Source of the DNA: Aplectana chamaeleonis
Taxonomy: Eukaryota > Nematoda > Chromadorea > Rhabditida > Cosmocercidae
Direction of reading: 5' to 3'
Assembly: GCA_029168955.1 (NCBI GenBank)
Contig: JAPDOI010001441.1
Location: 62,001-126,000 of the forward strand
DNA: 64,000 bases
Shown: one piece after another, positions 33,395 to 44,486 of the stretch
How the letters are laid out: each line of letters starts with the position of its first letter
Position numbering within the stretch: the first letter of the stretch is position 1
Made by a program: the position numbers and the translations under genes
The notes under the pieces: model-generated
The model's database searches: none
The model's input: the letters and a program-made list of their open reading frames with translations, nothing else
What the model was told of the DNA's origin: nothing

Positions 33395-33551
33395 ACTAAG
33401 GCTGTTTCATCTTGCGAAAAGATATTGATCGTGCTGGGGCCACTTCGTCCCGTCACAATTATCCTTCCCCCAGCACAATTATCGTCGTGTTGCGTGAAGC
33501 GACTGCCGTAGTCCGCAAATACGGACCGGAATTGGACTACAACAGCGACAG
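33395..33551. mobile_element. GGACCGGAATT-family MITE, left end missing
   Basis: Contains ACTAAGGCTGTTTCATC, paired CCAGCACAATTATC blocks and GTCCGCAAATACGGACCGGA, and ends in CGACAG next to TA (33552-33553). The 148-codon frame that begins here runs across unrelated repeats and is not a gene. Confidence 0.65.
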
Positions 33552-33553
33552 TA

Positions 33554-35168
33554 GGTGCACCGAGCTTGTTTCAAAGTATCAAGAGGATCCATGCCCGTTG
33601 TATCCTCTGGTTCTGAGCCAAATTCACTTTGTTGCCAAGCGTGCGTATGCGGAGCGAGAGAAGAGACGGCGAGAAAACATGAGGAGGGGAAGGCGCAGCA
33701 TACGCGCGCGTAAGAACGCTATCGACGGAAATAAATTCCACTCAGAAACAGGGGATACATCATTTGGTGATGTTGAGAATACTCTGTCGCGCACCAGGCC
33801 CGAGCTCGCCTTCGGTGCCTATAACTTCAGGCATGCACCAGAGAAAAATGCGTTCTGAACGGGCCACAGACGTCGCGCGTACTCTGACACTTCCACAGGA
33901 TAATGCCAGCGTACATCGTAGTAGATTAGCTTCCTCTTTGCTCCAGCGTGACGATGTACCTCGATTCGAACCCACTGAAAAACCACTATGGGCATAGGTG
34001 AACAGCAGGCCATTCCATTCGATGAATAAGCTGGAAACAGAAAATTCGCGATGTATGAAAGTGTATCGACCTTTCAGTCATACGAATTCCGATCGAATCG
34101 ACCACAAAACAAGAAGCACATGTAGACTTCAAGTTCAAGAGAGTCGTTGAAATTTTCCAACACATTCTCTCCTGGAGCGTTCATAAACAATGAATGGTTG
34201 AAAGTCAAAAAAAGTGTTATGCAAAAATATCCGGGGAAGATGAAATCCTGAAAGTATGGATATACAGTTTTTCAACACTTTGAATACGCTCATGACAGTG
34301 AAAAACGCACAGCGTTACGGTGAGCACCGATATCTTAATAAAAATTCGGAGTTCATGAGCAGTGAAACGCACTGTATTAGCCAAATTGGGAATGTGAAGA
34401 GGGCGAACAAAAAAAAGCGTTGAACTCTTGTGGAATGCTGTCTCAGCAGAACTCGGTTTTTTTTTGTAAATTCTTTACGTCCAGGAATAGTCCGCTTTTT
34501 CAAATGTTCCCAGAAAATGCATCCCCATGATGAAGGCGATCCCTGACAGTAGAGAAATATAATTGCGAGCGAATGAAGTGTACCCTGCAAGAGAAAACTT
34601 CGTTTCCTCTTTCCCAGAAGCAGTTCACGGAATAGCAAAGCCCTGTTCGCAATAAATGCAGTCAAGGGTTCCCACAGCATAGAAGAACAGCTGTAGCAAA
34701 CAAAGCAAGACCTGAAATTGTTCAGCTTCACTGCAACGCACTTTTCCACTAGACGTCTACCTCGATGCCGAAAGTCTGAGATACTCAACGAGTGTTAGTC
34801 ACAATGTCTATGCAGCATTCGCTGTGGAATTTAGTGTATGTAGCTGGGGCTGAAGTTCTCGAATCTACGAATTAAAATTGGCGATTTTATTCGGTTTCCT
34901 CTCAAGACGTAAGCAACTCACAGTAAGATAAGTAAAAGGAATACTAAAAATATATTATTTTGACCGAAATATTATTCTGAGACAGATATTAATGGTAGGT
35001 CTAGATGCGTGTCACTGCAGGTGCAACCTGGGCCCGTAGTAAACCCGCAGTTCGGCTGATTGAATCATCCGGACTGTTGACCTGACAGCCGGCTGTCAGC
35101 ATGCGGACGCGCACGTTGTAGGATAGCAGGCGAGGGAACCGGCGCAATACCTGGCCAGGTCCTAAAAT
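33554..35168. other. Non-coding stretch with an unrecognised 157-codon frame
   Basis: The minus-strand frame at 34315-34788 is one of the longer non-satellite frames in the window and has hydrophobic segments. I do not recognise it and find no supporting exon structure, so it is left as unassigned. A CAGCCGGCTG palindrome lies at about 35087. Confidence 0.35.
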
Positions 35169-35247
35169 CAGATGGAATTCAAATGGACTCGTATAATCAT
35201 CCAGATTCTAGCGTGCTACGGAATAGCACTGCTATCGGGGAGTATTT

Positions 35248-35299
35248 TCAGCTCAAGTCGTAAATTACAAAACAGCAAGTTACGACTCGAGCTGAAATT
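35248..35299. repeat. Short hairpin
   Basis: TTTCAGCTCAAGTCGTAA pairs with TTACGACTCGAGCTGAAA, with one mismatch and a 14-bp loop. The flanks are unremarkable. Confidence 0.75.
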
Positions 35300-35459
35300 A
35301 AGGAAGAGACGCAAATCTTCGACAAACGGGATTAAAATAAGCTGGTTGCGATAGTCGTTAAAGAAACCGCGCTCAGAGTGACGCCTATCGCAGCGTCGCC
35401 GATTGTCGGAAACTGTCGAGTAAGGGGCAAGCATCTTCTCTTTGTCGACTGGAAATCAT

Positions 35460-36330
35460 GACACTACTATAAATATGGTTATGCCTACGCTCGCGCTCGT
35501 AGGTATGTGTACACGAGTGTGTGTTAGTGTATGTGTGTGCGCCCACGCGTTGGTCACAGCGCTTGTGCGTATGTGAACGGCGTTGTATGTGCGTGATTGT
35601 ACACGCGCGCGTGCACGCGCGTTTGTGCCAGCGGGAGTGTTTGTGCTCGCAAGAGCGCGCAAGATACGTCTATGTGTGTGTTCGCGTTAGTGCGTTTATT
35701 TGGACGCTTTTAATTGTATGCGCCTGTGCATACGCATATGCGCGTGCATGTGTTTAAAAGCCGACAAGGATTACTTTAATACTAGGCGTCCTTATTGTGT
35801 GTTGGCACAATTATGTCATATGTGCACAGAGCTTGCGCCAACGCACAATAAAGAACGGAAAGTAAGAGTGCGATCCTTGCTGACTGTACGTTATATTGTG
35901 CGTGAAAATGCGCGCGTGTTTGCAATTATGTATGTGATTGCGCGCGCTTGTCACTGCATAGACGGTGTTTGCGCAATCATTTTAGCATGCGCGCGTGTTC
36001 TAGTGAACGGAATCGTGCGATTGTGGTCGCGTACATATGAATGCGTGCGTGTGTGTGCATGTCATCACAGCGCGCATGAGAGCAAATGCCTACACGTAAG
36101 GACGCAAGGATGTGCTCGCTTTTGTGTGCGCGTATGTGCCACTATAAATGCACGCATGAGTACCCTTAAACGCGCGTAGATCTCCGTGGGACGCCCGTGC
36201 GCGTATACACGCGCAGGCGCGTGCATGCATTTTCGCAAATGCGCGTGAGTGTGCGTGTGGTACGCGCATGCGGGTGAGTGTGCTCTGGTACGGCGTCGTT
36301 CACACATTGCGCTACGCTTGACCGCAACCA
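35460..36330. repeat. Alternating purine/pyrimidine, GT/CG-rich region
   Basis: Dense TGTGCG, CGCGTG and CGCACG words occur on both strands, such as TACACGCGCGCGTGCACGCG at about 35608. Frames of up to 159 codons are by-products of the composition. Alternating CG/TG tracts favour Z-DNA. The region is interrupted by a MITE at 35757-35886 and its composition resumes afterwards. Confidence 0.7.
35757..35886. mobile_element. Tc1-like MITE, CAGTCGGCAC family, copy 3
   Basis: The left end AGCCGACAAGGATTACTTTA and the right end GTGCGATCCTTGCTGACTG are inverted, with TA at 35887-35888. The centre has GTGTGTTGGCACAATTATGT and then the TTGCGCCAACGCACAATAAA arm. The insertion lies inside the alternating purine/pyrimidine region. 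Confidence 0.78.
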
Positions 36331-37538
36331 TGCATATCAGTCATAGATTTTTGCAGATGTGGTTGAAAAATACTCCATAGCGTCGCCAGTCGTGCAAGGC
36401 TGGAAATCGAAGCGCGAATATGTCAGCGCCCCCGATTGCTGGAAGAAGCATAGAAGCGTGCGTACATACGTTTACTGTGTCACATTTGAGAGATTTTGAG
36501 TTCAGGGAGAATCTTGTAGTATATGTCTGTTATTTCAACAGAGTAACCAAAAGCCAAAAATCTCAGAAAATTCTGAAGTTGATTTCGATGAAATAAAGAT
36601 GATTGCACGTTTGCCAAAGATTACCGGGAAACTTCTGGTGAAGTTCTGGTACGTTTCGGACCTGAGACAGGCCAGAATCTCCGGCGAAGGGTGAATATGA
36701 TGAGTTCTCTGGGAAAATCAAGCCCCTTTTCGCTCGGCTGACTTGGGTTTACTACGGGCCCTGGCCTAGTTTCAAGTAAGTATTGTTGATGTTCAGTGAA
36801 ATTAGTGTTAGTGTTCACGCTAAAAGGTATTCGGTTCAGTGCAAGCGTCCTATTCGCGGTTCGACAAGGTCCGAACCAGCTCTTGAAATGAGAGACCTTG
36901 CGAGCAGCCCTACTCAGGATTGTCGAAGCGTTCGAGCAGCTTTTGGTTTTCTTGAAATGTGTTCACACCATGAATGGTCACTTTGCTCGGTGCAAGCACT
37001 CAACTCGCGACTTCGCAGAGTGCAAACCAGTTTAATTTACTAGCGACCTCCCTCAAACCCATGAAACACCCTGCAAGCAGCCAATGCGGAGTCGCCCAAG
37101 ATAGAACGACTCTCTGGAAGTCTAGAGGTTCTATAGAAGTTCTCACAAGGATCACTTGGTACAGAACCGCTCACTAAATGTTCAGAATGCGATCAGTGAC
37201 GCTTTATCGCGTCTTTCGCTTCCTTTTTCCGTGACTTTCTTGAGACCCAACTTTTCTTGAACTGAAAAGTAACTTAGGGTCCAGGAGAGAAGATTTACTC
37301 AACTACATGGGGTTGCTAGGGATTAAGTTTTAAAAAAGAAGTCTGGAAAGTGATTTGCAGATCGTTATTCGATATGGTGTGTTTGGAGGATTAGATCTAA
37401 TGAATGAACGGGGTTGCGTTGGTAGATCGTCGCTCGCTTTGAAAAACCCCGCCAAACGCAACGGCTGCGTTTCGTCCGGGGGGGGGAAGACGCAGTCGTT
37501 GCGTGCTGGCCCAAATTTTGTTAGGGCTTTCTCAGATG
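36331..37538. other. Non-coding stretch with a diverged internal repeat
   Basis: The segments at about 36830-36945 and 36985-37110 share CGGTGCAAGC and GCAAGCAGCC-like blocks in the same order, at a spacing of about 150 bp. A G run of nine lies at about 37480-37488, within a hairpin of AACGGCTGCGTTTCG and an inverted CAGTCGTTGCG block. There is no gene. Confidence 0.4.
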
Positions 37539-38389
37539 CAGTCGGCACGCATCGCACTGACACTTTGATTTCCTTGCTGTGCGTTGGCGCAAAATAGGTA
37601 CACGTATAGGGGTCTGCAGAGTACAAGTCGCGGCGTTGCTCGCAGCGACGAACATCGCTAAAGGGGTCTGCAGAGTTGCAGAGACCGGCGAGTGGTCCCG
37701 AGCGTCAGCCTTGACACGGCCACAAAATGTTTCGAAACATTATCGTCTCGGCGTCGGTTGCCACTCGCTGGCGGTGATGCAGCGCCGCCGCGGCGCCAAT
37801 CCACTCTGCGGTCCCCCCTCGTCGCCCTTTACGCCGCGTCGGTCACCCCCGTCGCTGAAAGTGATCGATATTGCATCACCCAGCGTTGCTCGTCGCTGCC
37901 AGCAACGCTGCAACTTGGACTCTGCAGACCCCTTAAGTCATGCAATATCGATTACATTCAGCGATGGGAGCGACCGACGCGGCGCGAAGGGCGACAAGGG
38001 GCACCGCAGAGTGTTTTGACGCCGCAATGGCGCTGCGTCACTGCTAGAGAGCGACAACCGACGCCGCGACGATAACGTTCGAAAACATTTTTCTCGCCGC
38101 GCTAAAGTTGACGCTCGGCGATCACTCGCCTGTCCCTGCAACTCTACAGACCAGAAGTGTGCTAAAATGGAATTTCAAGTTTTGTAAATCGTAAAACATA
38201 GTTACGACAAAACCACCGTAAATCGTAAACCGTAAATCGTAAATCGTAAACAGCAAATAATAACTATAACCACTAAAAATTTTATTAGTATGATGAAACA
38301 AGAGAAACTACCTACTGTCCACCGTTTCACATACTAAGTACATAATAGCTTGCGTTCAGTATTTGACAGCAAACCACTTTAAGGGATAT

Positions 38390-38905
38390 GGTATACTTTG
38401 TCGCTCTCATCAACGACAGGCATAAAATCTAGCACAAATCGCGGCGGGACCCGCATCGGAGCAGCGGCACCGGTTGCACCGACCGGCGCCTGGTCGCCGA
38501 GCGTCAACGTGACGTAGCGACAAAAATGTTTCCAAACATTATCGTTGCGCGTCGGTTGCCGCTCGCTGGCAGTGACGCACGGTCGTCGCAGCATCAAAAC
38601 TCTCTGTGGTGCCCCCTCGTCGCCCTTCACGCCGCGTCGGTCGCCCCGTTGTTGAATCTAATCGATATTGCACCACCCACCACTGCTCGTAGCCGCGAGC
38701 AATGCCGCGACTTCAATTCCGCAGACGCCTTATCGCGCGTGAGCCGCAGCGACGTGTCGCGGAGGGCTGACGCCGCAAATGTGCCGAAGCTTGCCGCTGT
38801 CGCTGTTCAGCGCACTGCGAATGCGACAGGTTTAAAGGGCGGGAGCTCGGTGTGCAGAGCGACGCGACCGTGTCTCGTAAAAGTATGCCATATCTCTAAT
38901 GGCAC
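38390..38905. mobile_element. GC-rich inverted-repeat segment inside the hAT-type element
   Basis: The ends GATATGGTATACTTTGTCGC and AAAAGTATGCCATATCTC are inverted. The interior resembles the GTCTGCAGAG family (GGTCGCCGAGCGTCAACGTG, CTTCACGCCGCGTCGGTCGC). Frames of up to 144 codons are incidental. Confidence 0.6.
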
Positions 38906-39047
38906 CGACTTACGTGTACTTCTCTGCTTTCCCTTATCACTCATTCCACATCTTCCCTGATGTTGAGAAACCCGTCTGTCCGATTCAGCTTTCCTCGTAT
39001 CTGCTGGGCAACGGAGCCACAATTTTTCTCGTAATGCCTCTTCCGAA

Positions 39048-39180
39048 CAGGGATGTGCGGCAATTGCTGTTTGCCGTTAGTCGTTTGCCGGCCATTTCGG
39101 GCTTTTTAGCCCTTGTCGTTTTCCGAAAATTTTGTTAATTTTCCGCCAAAACTCGGTAAAGCATTGAAAGGAAACGCCGC
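39048..39180 (+). mobile_element. Left end of a hAT-type element, TTTGCCG-word interior
   Basis: CAGGGATGTGCGGCAATTGC is followed by TTTGCCG, GTTTGCCGG and TTTTCCG words. The preceding octamer CTTCCGAA has no nearby duplicate, so the right end is probably lost. Confidence 0.5.
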
Positions 39181-40268
39181 CTATGCTCGCGGCCATGTAT
39201 GCACTAGGGGTAATCCGATTATCCACTGTTCGCTTAACCGATATCCGGGGTTTTGACCTATCTGGTTTGCAGTAAATCGGTTTGAAAACACGAGTTAACT
39301 CGCGGTAAGTTTGCGGTAAACTGCAGCTAAACGCGAGCTGACAGAGAAATTGGAAATAGTGTGTGAATGAGGAAAAAGATGGATAGCTTTCGAAGAAGCC
39401 CTCCGGAGGACGTTTCAGAAAGCTATCCAACTTTTTCTTTATTCGTATACTATTTCTATTTTCACTGTCAGCTCGCGTTAATTTGACAGTAGATAGTCCA
39501 ACTCCAGTGTGCAGCTTTAGTTTCTGTTCCAGAGTTTCGACAGATTCTGGTGTAGCTAGACGACTCTAGTTCATTTCAAAATGACTCCTGTATTCGAATA
39601 TCGCAGCGCGGAGCGGTGGCTGTTTCGTCGAAACCTTATCACTAATTATATTTCACCGAGGCCCACCGTTCCGCTGCTGGTGATAATAGAAACCAGAAAA
39701 CAAAATAGAAACAAATCACTAGAGATTTTTCCGAGTTTGAAAGAAGCAGGAAACGTACGACACAGAAACATTTGTGCAACACACGTGGGCAGGAACTGCC
39801 CACATTTGAGAAAGTATGCCGCAGCAGTGCCAGGAAAGTACCGCGACCCTCGACTTGCCGCGACATTCCACGGTAGTACCGCAGCAGCTCCGTGATGATA
39901 ACTGGGCCGTGGAGATTCTGTTGCAGTGTCTTGGAGGCCGACAAAGCCGCGGGTTGGTCCCAACTCCTGACCAAAAATATTAGTATACGCAAAGTGGGAT
40001 TAGAGCAGGTTATTTGGAGATTTCTTGCGATTTACTTCCATTGCACGTATTTTTATTTACGAAAAATTACGATTTACGGTCCAAAATGTCGTCAATCGTA
40101 AACCGTAATTACGAGGCCAAAAACCACCGTAAATCGTAAAATCGTAAACCGTAAACCGTAATTACGCACACCCCTGCTACAGACCCCTTATGGTATACCA
40201 TACGAGCGCGGAAGTTGCGCCAACGCACAATGAGCAACGTAAAGTATCAGTGTGATCGGTGCCGACTG

Positions 40269-40724
40269 TAGTCATTGGCAGCCGAACACTGTATTTGTAT
40301 TTTTTATGACGCACTAAAAATTAAAGACGCGAAAAGCGTCGAGGCGACCCCTGACAAAATCATTCAAGCATTATTGCAGATGATTGTAGATGATTTTTAT
40401 AGAAGGCTACAGATACATTCAGTTGCCCGGAGCGGTAGTCCAATAGAGAGTCCCCTACTTTGAAAAAAGGCGCTCATCTCGTCATGGTCCTCCTTTATTG
40501 CCTGGTTAGTACTGAATTGTTCCTCAAAATCATCTGAGTGGAAAATCCATAAGTAAGCGCTTCCAAGTGGAAAAGTACTCGTAATTTATCCTAAATGTCA
40601 CGGGCGCAAATATGTATCTGGACCAGCGTCGCGTTCCCAACCTTATACACAATTGAGGACTTTCGAGCTCGAAATTGATTTTGCTGACCTGCATAGTCGT
40701 AGTTGTTTGTGAGTGGATAGGACA
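40269..40724. other. Non-coding stretch, nothing recognised
   Basis: AT-rich DNA between two elements. A 62-codon frame is without motifs. Confidence 0.3.
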
Positions 40725-41279
40725 TTAAAGGCATCGTACGCGCTGAAAACCACTCACCGTTTTTTCGGTTCAAACGATTTTCTGGGCCCATCTAAGAACG
40801 TAGGAAGAGTTTATACGGTTAAAAACGACTTATTCTCAAGATAAATGAGGTTGAATGTCTCAAATTCCGTCAAAAGAGGCCGGCCGTCCGTCAGTCATCT
40901 GGCACAATTTGCTGTCAGCCATCGCATAAGTAAATCATCAACAATTGATACAGTACAACTGAGAGGAATTTGATGGAATATACTTTACGATTACGTGAAG
41001 AATGACTTTTCTACACAAATCGGTCAATCTTTCCTTATCCACAAATCACTTCAGTGAACGATGAACTTAATTTGATCGTGAGATCGTTGGTCAAAACAGC
41101 GATATCTAGCGATCGACTCTTCCTTTCTCAAAAGTCGATTGAGATTTTTTCGGTCTGAAAAAGTGGTTTTCAGTGATTTTTTCGCGTTTTTTTTTAACGA
41201 AGCGGTTATATAAGGTACTAGAGATCTCATTATATATGGAAAACTCGAAAACGAAATTCATCGTGAACGATGCCTTTAA
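40725..41279. mobile_element. TTAA element, AGGCATCGTACGCGC group, copy 2
   Basis: The left end AGGCATCGTACGCGC and right end TCGTGAACGATGCCT are flanked by TTAA (40725-40728 and 41276-41279). The interior shares TTCCGTCAAAAG-GGCCGGC and CGTCAGTCATCTGGCAC with copy 1 at 25004. The right end has drifted towards the TCGTGAAC form of another group. Confidence 0.85.
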
Positions 41280-41954
41280 TGTGAAATGGAACGTTATTTG
41301 CATGCAATCTTCTGAAGAGAATGCTGGAACTTCGGTCGCGACTTCGTGTAATTTGAGAGAATTGTGCAATTCCATGTTGGAGGTGAATGCCTGCCACGAA
41401 TTGTTAAGAGGGATGATCCCGGACAGGATTTCGCGCAAATTCAGGGGTAGATTCAAAAGGCAAAGAAAGCGCCGAGAACAAAAAAAAACGGAAGAGAGCA
41501 ACAGAAAAGTGAGAACATTCAAGAGTGCCTCCCTCTGCTAACGGTCAGTTAAAAAAATAACCTTCGGCAGCCTAACAATGGTGCATTAGTTAGGCTGTGA
41601 ATAAAAGTAGCGAAGTACAAATTTTCATCGAATCAGGGAAATGGGGGAGGGGTGGCACAGATTACAGTTCCGTGTCAGAAGACAGTTGAAAAGAGGTTTC
41701 TTTTTGTCAAGAGGTAGGACTCTCCAACTTTTCCTCAGGATCCGTCCATACGTGGCGGGAACGCCCGCTGTCGCTGTTCCTCGCTCCCTGGTGATCAACC
41801 AATCAAGTCAAATCCTTGTCTGCTCATCTAACACGGTTTGTGACAGTCGTGTTCGAACTAGGAGATACGAGGGCATTAGTTTTTAAGTAGGCTCGAGGCT
41901 AAATGCTTTGAGGATAGAGTAAGAAGTTTGAGTCTCGCTGAATCTTTCCCCGAT
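41280..41954. other. Non-coding stretch
   Basis: A 122-codon plus-strand frame (41173-41541) overlaps the end of the TTAA element and has a basic C-terminus, but the opposite strand carries a frame of similar length and no family is recognised. Confidence 0.35.
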
Positions 41955-42012
41955 CGGGCGTGAGCGAGCGAGAGCGGGCGTGAGCGAGCGAGAGCGGGCG
42001 TGAGCGCGCGTC
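41955..42012. repeat. 20-bp tandem repeat, about 3 copies
   Basis: CGGGCGTGAGCGAGCGAGAG starts at 41955, 41975 and 41995; the last copy diverges into GCGCGCGTC. Confidence 0.85.
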
Positions 42013-42065
42013 AGCGGCTGGCAAATCTTGTGTTGCGTAATCGCGCGCTCTCGCAACTTATGGAC

Positions 42066-44478
42066 CAGGGGTGTGCGGCAAAGGAATTTGAAATTTCGGC
42101 AAACGGCATCGGCAACGGCAAACCCCAAAAATTACCGGCAAACGGCAAAATCTGATTTGTGCTATAATATGCCAACATTTGTTCCGCCATGTGATGTACC
42201 ATGCAATATCTGCCTGTTACTATGCGCCTAGCGTTTCACTATCTCTTTCAGGAAGAAAAATTCCATATATCGAAGCTACTTGGAAGCCTCATATGATCAG
42301 AAAACGCCAGTAGCGCTGTTCTGTATGTGATCTGTATAGGAGTCGATATCAATTGCAACAAGACCGTTACCCTATCCATCGCTGGAGAATATTTTGTTGA
42401 TTCCCCTCCCTCTAATCAAAGTCTCAGTACAAGCAGTGCTAAAGATCCAAAGAATGGGCGTCCTTTTGAGTAGTGCAAAATTTGATTGATCCGCAAAGGA
42501 TTGACTCTGAAAGGGGCTTGCGGTCAGCGCGACCCAGCATAGTTAATCCGGGGGCGGGCAGCGAACTCAAGATTTTTGTTCCTCTCACTTCAAACTACGC
42601 TTGAATGGTTTCCCTTGTGAGGCTACAGGAGTGGAGTGAGACTAGTCTAGCTGAATGCAGAGCTCACGATGAAAGCAGCTTGTGAATTTCTTTGAGAAAT
42701 CAAGAGCTTTGAGGGACACTTTGATCAAAAACACAGAAAGAGAGGCATCTAATGACAGTTGGAATGGTACTACGCGCGACGGAAAGCCGCTGCGCTCACG
42801 TCGTCGCTGAAGCGCCACGTGCAGTGCGTTTAGCCAGCCGGACAGCTTTTGGTCGCTTCCCTTTCTGTGTATTCGGCCTACAAGCCGGTATGAGGCCCAT
42901 TAAAACTACAATATAGGCTAAAAGCGAGCAGTAAATCGCTCCACACGGTCCCATACTTGAATGTGGTGTTCTCGCCCCACCCACTTCCCCTGTGGCTACC
43001 GAGAAAGTGGGTGTTCGGGGGGGGGGGCACGCCATGTCCAAGTTTCGGGGCCGTATATTGCAAGTGGTTGCTCGTTTTGAGACGGTTTCGACATTGTTAT
43101 TGCAATGGATCGTTCGATTTCTGGTGAAAAATTGAATGCGGTTTCAATTGCTGCCAATAAAAAATTTTAATTTTTTTCTTCTGATCAATTTCCTGCCACA
43201 ATTGTTACCATTAGCCCACCAACCGACGCTAAGTGGACTGATCTGCACGAGTTTCAACGGGTTCATATGTATGTCTGAAAAAGACAGCTTTTAAGCCACA
43301 ATTTCGTACCATTTGATTTTGTAATCTTGGAACTTGCAGGAGTCGGTATGCCTCTGGAAAAGGATTTTTCTTTGCCTTTCTTTGATTTTTAAGGGGCCAA
43401 GAATTTGATGAATGAGAAAAGATGTTGGGAGGCTCACAAACAACTTAGAACTTCAACGAACTCCTCTGATTACCTAGTCCCTAGTCTAATCAGGATTTTT
43501 TCATCTGTTGATTTCTATTCACTGCGACGTGGGCGAGAACTAAAGAAAGTGAAAGAGAATGGTTTTTTTCAATAATAGTACTTATGACAGGATTCGTTCT
43601 GATGGAGAAAAAGATGGCTCTAATTTAGGTTTTGGTTGTCATAGGACTGACCTTCAGGCATCCTTTTTTAGTTCTGGAAGATGTGAGATTGAAAAATTTG
43701 CTTGACAATATGGGCGCTTAATCGGTTTGGATTTTTAAGTCCAAAAACGAGTCAAACTTAGCCCTTATTGAGAGAGAGAACATGGGGACCTAGTCAAACT
43801 CTTCTGTCATTTGCGCTAGAGATATCAATGTTTTTACCGAATTAGTGGGTACATTTACACATTACATGAGCTGGAACTAGTAGCTGAAACTAGTCAAAAT
43901 AATTACTTGTAGCAGCTTCAAATCGCTGACCAATACAGAAACTACGGTGAGGGCAAATCTTGTGGTTTTAAAGCATTTTTGCCGAAAGTTCGCCGTTTTA
44001 GAAGAAAATTTCGGCAAACGGCGACGGCAACGGCAAACCCCGAAAATGGCCGGCAAACTATACTTGTTATCCGGATTAGGGTTCGGATAATCTGAAAATC
44101 GCACTTCTCTGTTTTATTTGGAACTGGAGAGCATATATTAAGTAAGTTTTGGTTGAAACTTGATCTATCTGGCATGCGAGTGCAAATTTCCGTGCGGGTA
44201 ACAGTTTGCCTTGCGAGAAATTTGAAATTATCCGATTATCCGAGTTATCCGAATCATTTTGCAGAAGCTTCAGTTTTTAAGATCTTAATTCTTTTGAGTT
44301 CATGGCCAGTTTGCATCGTATGAATGCTACAATAAGTTTCAATTGATGAATCATCATCACTTTGTTTTTCAATCTGAAATTGATAAGATAATCCGGTTTT
44401 TGTAATTATCCGAAAATTTTCGGATAACATGTATACGGCAAACAACAAACGGCAATCGGCAATTGCCGCACACCCCTG
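42066..44478. mobile_element. hAT-type element, CGGCAAAC-word ends, 2.4 kb
   Basis: The terminal inverted repeat CAGGGGTGTGCGGCAA is perfect with TTGCCGCACACCCCTG. The flanking octamers are TTATGGAC and GTATGGAC (7 of 8). The regions next to both ends are built of CGGCAAACGGCAA-type words. The block TTTCGGCAAACGGC-ACGGCAACGGCAAACCCC occurs both at 42094 and 44010, in the same orientation. A further segment of GGATAA-ATCCG words lies at 44060-44425. No transposase is recognised. Confidence 0.8.
44060..44425. repeat. TTATCCG/CGGATAA-word repeat
   Basis: TTGTTATCCGG and CGGATAATC at the left face AATTATCCG, TTATCCGAAAATTTTCGGAT and AACA at the right, so it may be another inverted-repeat element nested in the hAT-type element. 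TATAC occurs just outside both edges. Confidence 0.5.
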
Positions 44479-44486
44479 GTATGGAC

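Larger units (their letters stand above)
38152..40176. mobile_element. hAT-type element, CGTAAATCG-word ends, 8-bp duplication
   Basis: The ends CAGAAGTGTGC and GCACACCCCTG are inverted (9 of 11 match). The octamer CTACAGAC is duplicated exactly on both sides (38144-38151 and 40177-40184). Both subterminal regions are made of CGTAAAT, CGTAAACC and ATTACG words (38182-38262 and 40040-40166). The middle holds other repeats, including a GC-rich segment at 38390-38905. No transposase is recognisable. Confidence 0.85.
37607..40186. mobile_element. GC-rich GTCTGCAGAG element cluster, split
   Basis: The left terminus GGGGTCTGCAGAG lies at about 37609 and a second one at 37660. The inverted terminus ACTCTGCAGACCCCTT lies at about 37919-37934. 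The last copy's terminus is CTCTACAGAC at 38142-38151, continued by CCCCTTA after the hAT-type insertion (40177-40186). The interior shares CGATATTGCATCACCCAGCG-like blocks and CTCGGCGA-CACTCGCC with 13168-13357. There are at least three tandem or partial copies. Confidence 0.75.
37539..40268. mobile_element. CAGTCGGCAC-family MITE split by nested insertions
   Basis: The left half (37539-37606) starts CAGTCGGCACGCATCGCACT and includes GTGCGTTGGCGCAAA. The right half (40188-40268) has TTGCGCCAACGCACAATGAG and ends GGTGCCGACTG beside TA. Together they make one ordinary MITE of the family, and the 2.58 kb between them are later insertions. Confidence 0.78.

Noticed and set aside
33950..33975. 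TCGATTCGAACCCAC resembling a tRNA T-arm
   Set aside because: No acceptor, D-arm or anticodon stem fits on either strand.
34315..34788. 157-residue minus-strand frame with hydrophobic segments
   Set aside because: I considered a membrane receptor exon, but saw no family motif and no adjacent exon that could be joined. Left as unassigned.
35460..36331. Cysteine-rich 159-residue frame and its neighbours
   Set aside because: The cysteine and valine content comes from TGTGCG alternation. The opposite strand is open as well, and a MITE sits in the middle of the frame.
37579..38960. Frames of 127-146 residues in the GC-rich cluster
   Set aside because: They are produced by GC-rich MITE copies, cross element borders and have counterparts on the other strand.
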